Source: Limnomonas spitsbergensis (Eukaryota; Chlorophyta; Chlorophyceae; Chlamydomonadales). From it: DNA of 64,000 bases. A program made the translations under genes and the position numbers. Shown piece by piece: positions 62,391 through 64,000 of this stretch. Under the pieces are notes generated by a model. The model was not told where the DNA came from and searched no databases. It saw only the letters and a program-made list of their open reading frames with translations. The stretch covers positions 2,666,001-2,730,000 of the forward strand of contig JAYJMM010000102.1 in the NCBI GenBank assembly GCA_037349105.1, in the 5' to 3' direction. The first letter of the stretch is position 1; the number at the start of each line of letters is the position of its first letter.

Positions 62391-64000
62391 GTTTGGGTGG
62401 ACAGGCATTCCCCTTCGGAACACAGTTGATCAGGTGCAGCTGCTCGCTAGCTACCGAGCTATCCTGCCTGGGTGGGCAGGCACTCTTTGCCGTAACACAG
62501 TTGATCAGGTGCAGCTGCTCTCTAGCTACCGGGCTATCCTGCCTGGGTGGGCAGGCACTCTCTGTCGTAACACAGTTGATCAGGTGCAGCTGCTCGCTAG
62601 CTACCGGGCTATCCTGCCTGGGTGGACAGGCACTCCCTCGGGTCTGCTGTTGGTGCCTGGGACTTGGCTCACCTTCACTGCTGAGGATATCGAAAATGGA
62701 CCAGCCGTTGGGGGACACCTGCCTACTTGGCTGCTCCACACACCTGGTCTGTGCCTCCAAGAGTGCGCGCTCCTGGGGCACAGCCAGACTGCTTAACCCC
62801 GCCTGCTCTGCGTCACACACAATTTTCCACACTCCAATGACCCACTGCCCTAGCATGTTCCACCCTACCGGCTGGGCCAGATCCTCCTCGGTGGTGGCGG
62901 CTTTTGCTCCCTCTACCGGCTGCAGATCTGCAAGTTTCCTGATCATCTGATTTCCACCACGGGGCATCGTCCCTCTCTCGTTTTTAACGCGTTGCGCAGC
63001 ACTTGCCACTCCCAGCGGCCTCTTCTGCGTCGCGTATTCTGGCCCACTGCATAGATCCGCGCCCCGTAGCTGCGACACAGCCGTGTTTGGATCTGGAGCC
63101 GACTCAGATGCACTTCCTACCAGTTTCAACCACTGCGCGTATTCCAGGCCCTGCCTCAAAAAATCCGGGGTAGACTGGGGCACTGGCTCACCTCGGCCGA
63201 TCTCTGTGTGCGACACTGCCGTATCTGGATCCAAGACCAACTCAGGGGTGCCTCCTCCCAGCTTCAACCACTGCGCATATTCCATGCCGTGTCCGGCCAC
63301 AGCCTCCTGCCTTTGCCCGCTGGTGCTAGCAGGGGACCTGGACAGGGATGTGCCGTATGCCGACGCTTCAGTTTCTTCCTCCGCTGGGATACGGGACGGT
63401 CTCGTCTGCTTCATCCTATGCAGCTCTGGCCTTGGCGGTACTCCCCTTGGTGCCTGCGTCCCACCGCGCGGATCTGGCGGCTCCTTCTTGGCGGCCAGGT
63501 CAGCCCGTGGCTGCCCTACCGAGACGGCCAGCGCCGCCGCGGCCTGTGGTTCGCTGCGCCTTTGCAGATCCCGCAGGCTCGCCACCGTTTCTGCCGACTC
63601 CCCTTGGATCTGCTGTTCGTCGGATCTCGTCTGCTCCATCTTGACCGCTGCTGGCTGGACCGCTCCTCTTTCCCCCCTAACCACTGCGGGCTCAGGCTGG
63701 GACTCCCTTGCTTCCTTCTGGTCTGGCGCCGGGTGGTGTGGCTCAGCGTCGACTCCTTCTCCTTCTGCCTCTTCAGGCAGGACATCCGGAGATCGCGCTG
63801 GCCCGCCACCCTCTCCAACATCACCGGTCTGAGACCTCATAGTGGGTGGCTCCGAGGTCGGGTCCAGGGATTCATCGTCGGGAACCGGCCACCGCTCTCC
63901 CTCCTGGCTCAGCCCCGTCGGGATGCGCGCGGTGCCGCCTCGTCCGATACCCCTGCGTGTCACTTCACTGTGCACCGTACTCGCATCCAAGGTTCGAGAA
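62164..64000 (-). pseudogene. Gag copy 2, N-terminal part, cut by the window edge
   Basis: A minus frame from the edge (equivalent to base ~38742 of copy 1) to the frameshift near 62160. It shares VTRRGIGRGGTARIPTGLSQ, TEIGRGEPVPQSTPDF and REQLHLINCVT repeats (62400-62640, 78 bp x 3-4) with copy 1. An additional block (63290-63790, with QPAAVKMEQTRSDEQQ and DLQRRSEPQAAAALA) is absent from copy 1, which instead has a second TEIGR block. Confidence 0.65.

Noticed and set aside
1..64000. tRNA, rRNA or other structured RNA genes
   Set aside because: I looked for conserved rRNA words and the tRNA T-loop pattern and found nothing convincing by eye. A covariance-model scan would settle it.

Overview
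This window is nuclear DNA of a eukaryote, most likely a unicellular green alga. The signs are short exons with canonical GT-AG introns of 0.3-1.6 kb, Arabidopsis-type CCCTAAA telomere-like motifs scattered through non-coding DNA, long CAG/CTG runs in coding sequence, and very high repeat content (micro-, mini- and LTR-type). No operon-like gene packing, Shine-Dalgarno pattern or rRNA/tRNA gene was seen. The lineage (chlorophyte or prasinophyte) is an inference from overall style, not from a marker gene.

Layout. 1-11.1 kb: repeat-dominated DNA with no convincing gene. It starts with an LTR relic (1-95) and holds a 24-bp minisatellite (1.46-2.27 kb) and a 2.9-kb array of about 207 copies of a 14-bp unit (8.03-10.93 kb). 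11.8-15.2 kb: five minus-strand exons of a MATE-family multidrug/toxin antiporter, covering roughly the N-terminal half of the family fold. 15.2-21.4 kb: tandem repeats plus one unassigned exon candidate. 21.4-35.5 kb: twelve minus-strand exons of a Dicer-type RNA helicase. I read the SF2 motifs I (PTGSGKT), Ib, II (DEVH), III (LTAS), V and VI (GRGRAR), the helicase insert and a Dicer-dimerisation-like (DUF283) end. No PAZ or RNase III exon is visible downstream. About 430 Gln-rich residues are inserted between motifs II and III. 36.5-64 kb: two copies of one long gag-only LTR element in inverted orientation around a palindrome centred near 55.02 kb. Copy 1 is split by a younger nested LTR element (43.39-51.30 kb). 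Copy 2 is a frameshifted pseudogene that runs off the right edge.

The most unusual pattern is in the two host genes. At eight or more exon boundaries the splice junction, with a few tens of bases of adjoining exon, has been tandemly duplicated into the neighbouring intron as a ladder of increasingly decayed copies (period about 70-175 bp). Much of the intron sequence here appears to have been built from such copies, and it leaves rows of decoy splice sites.

Coordinates of exons come from reading-frame continuity, splice-site consensus and family resemblance by eye. No alignment, RNA or database search was available.
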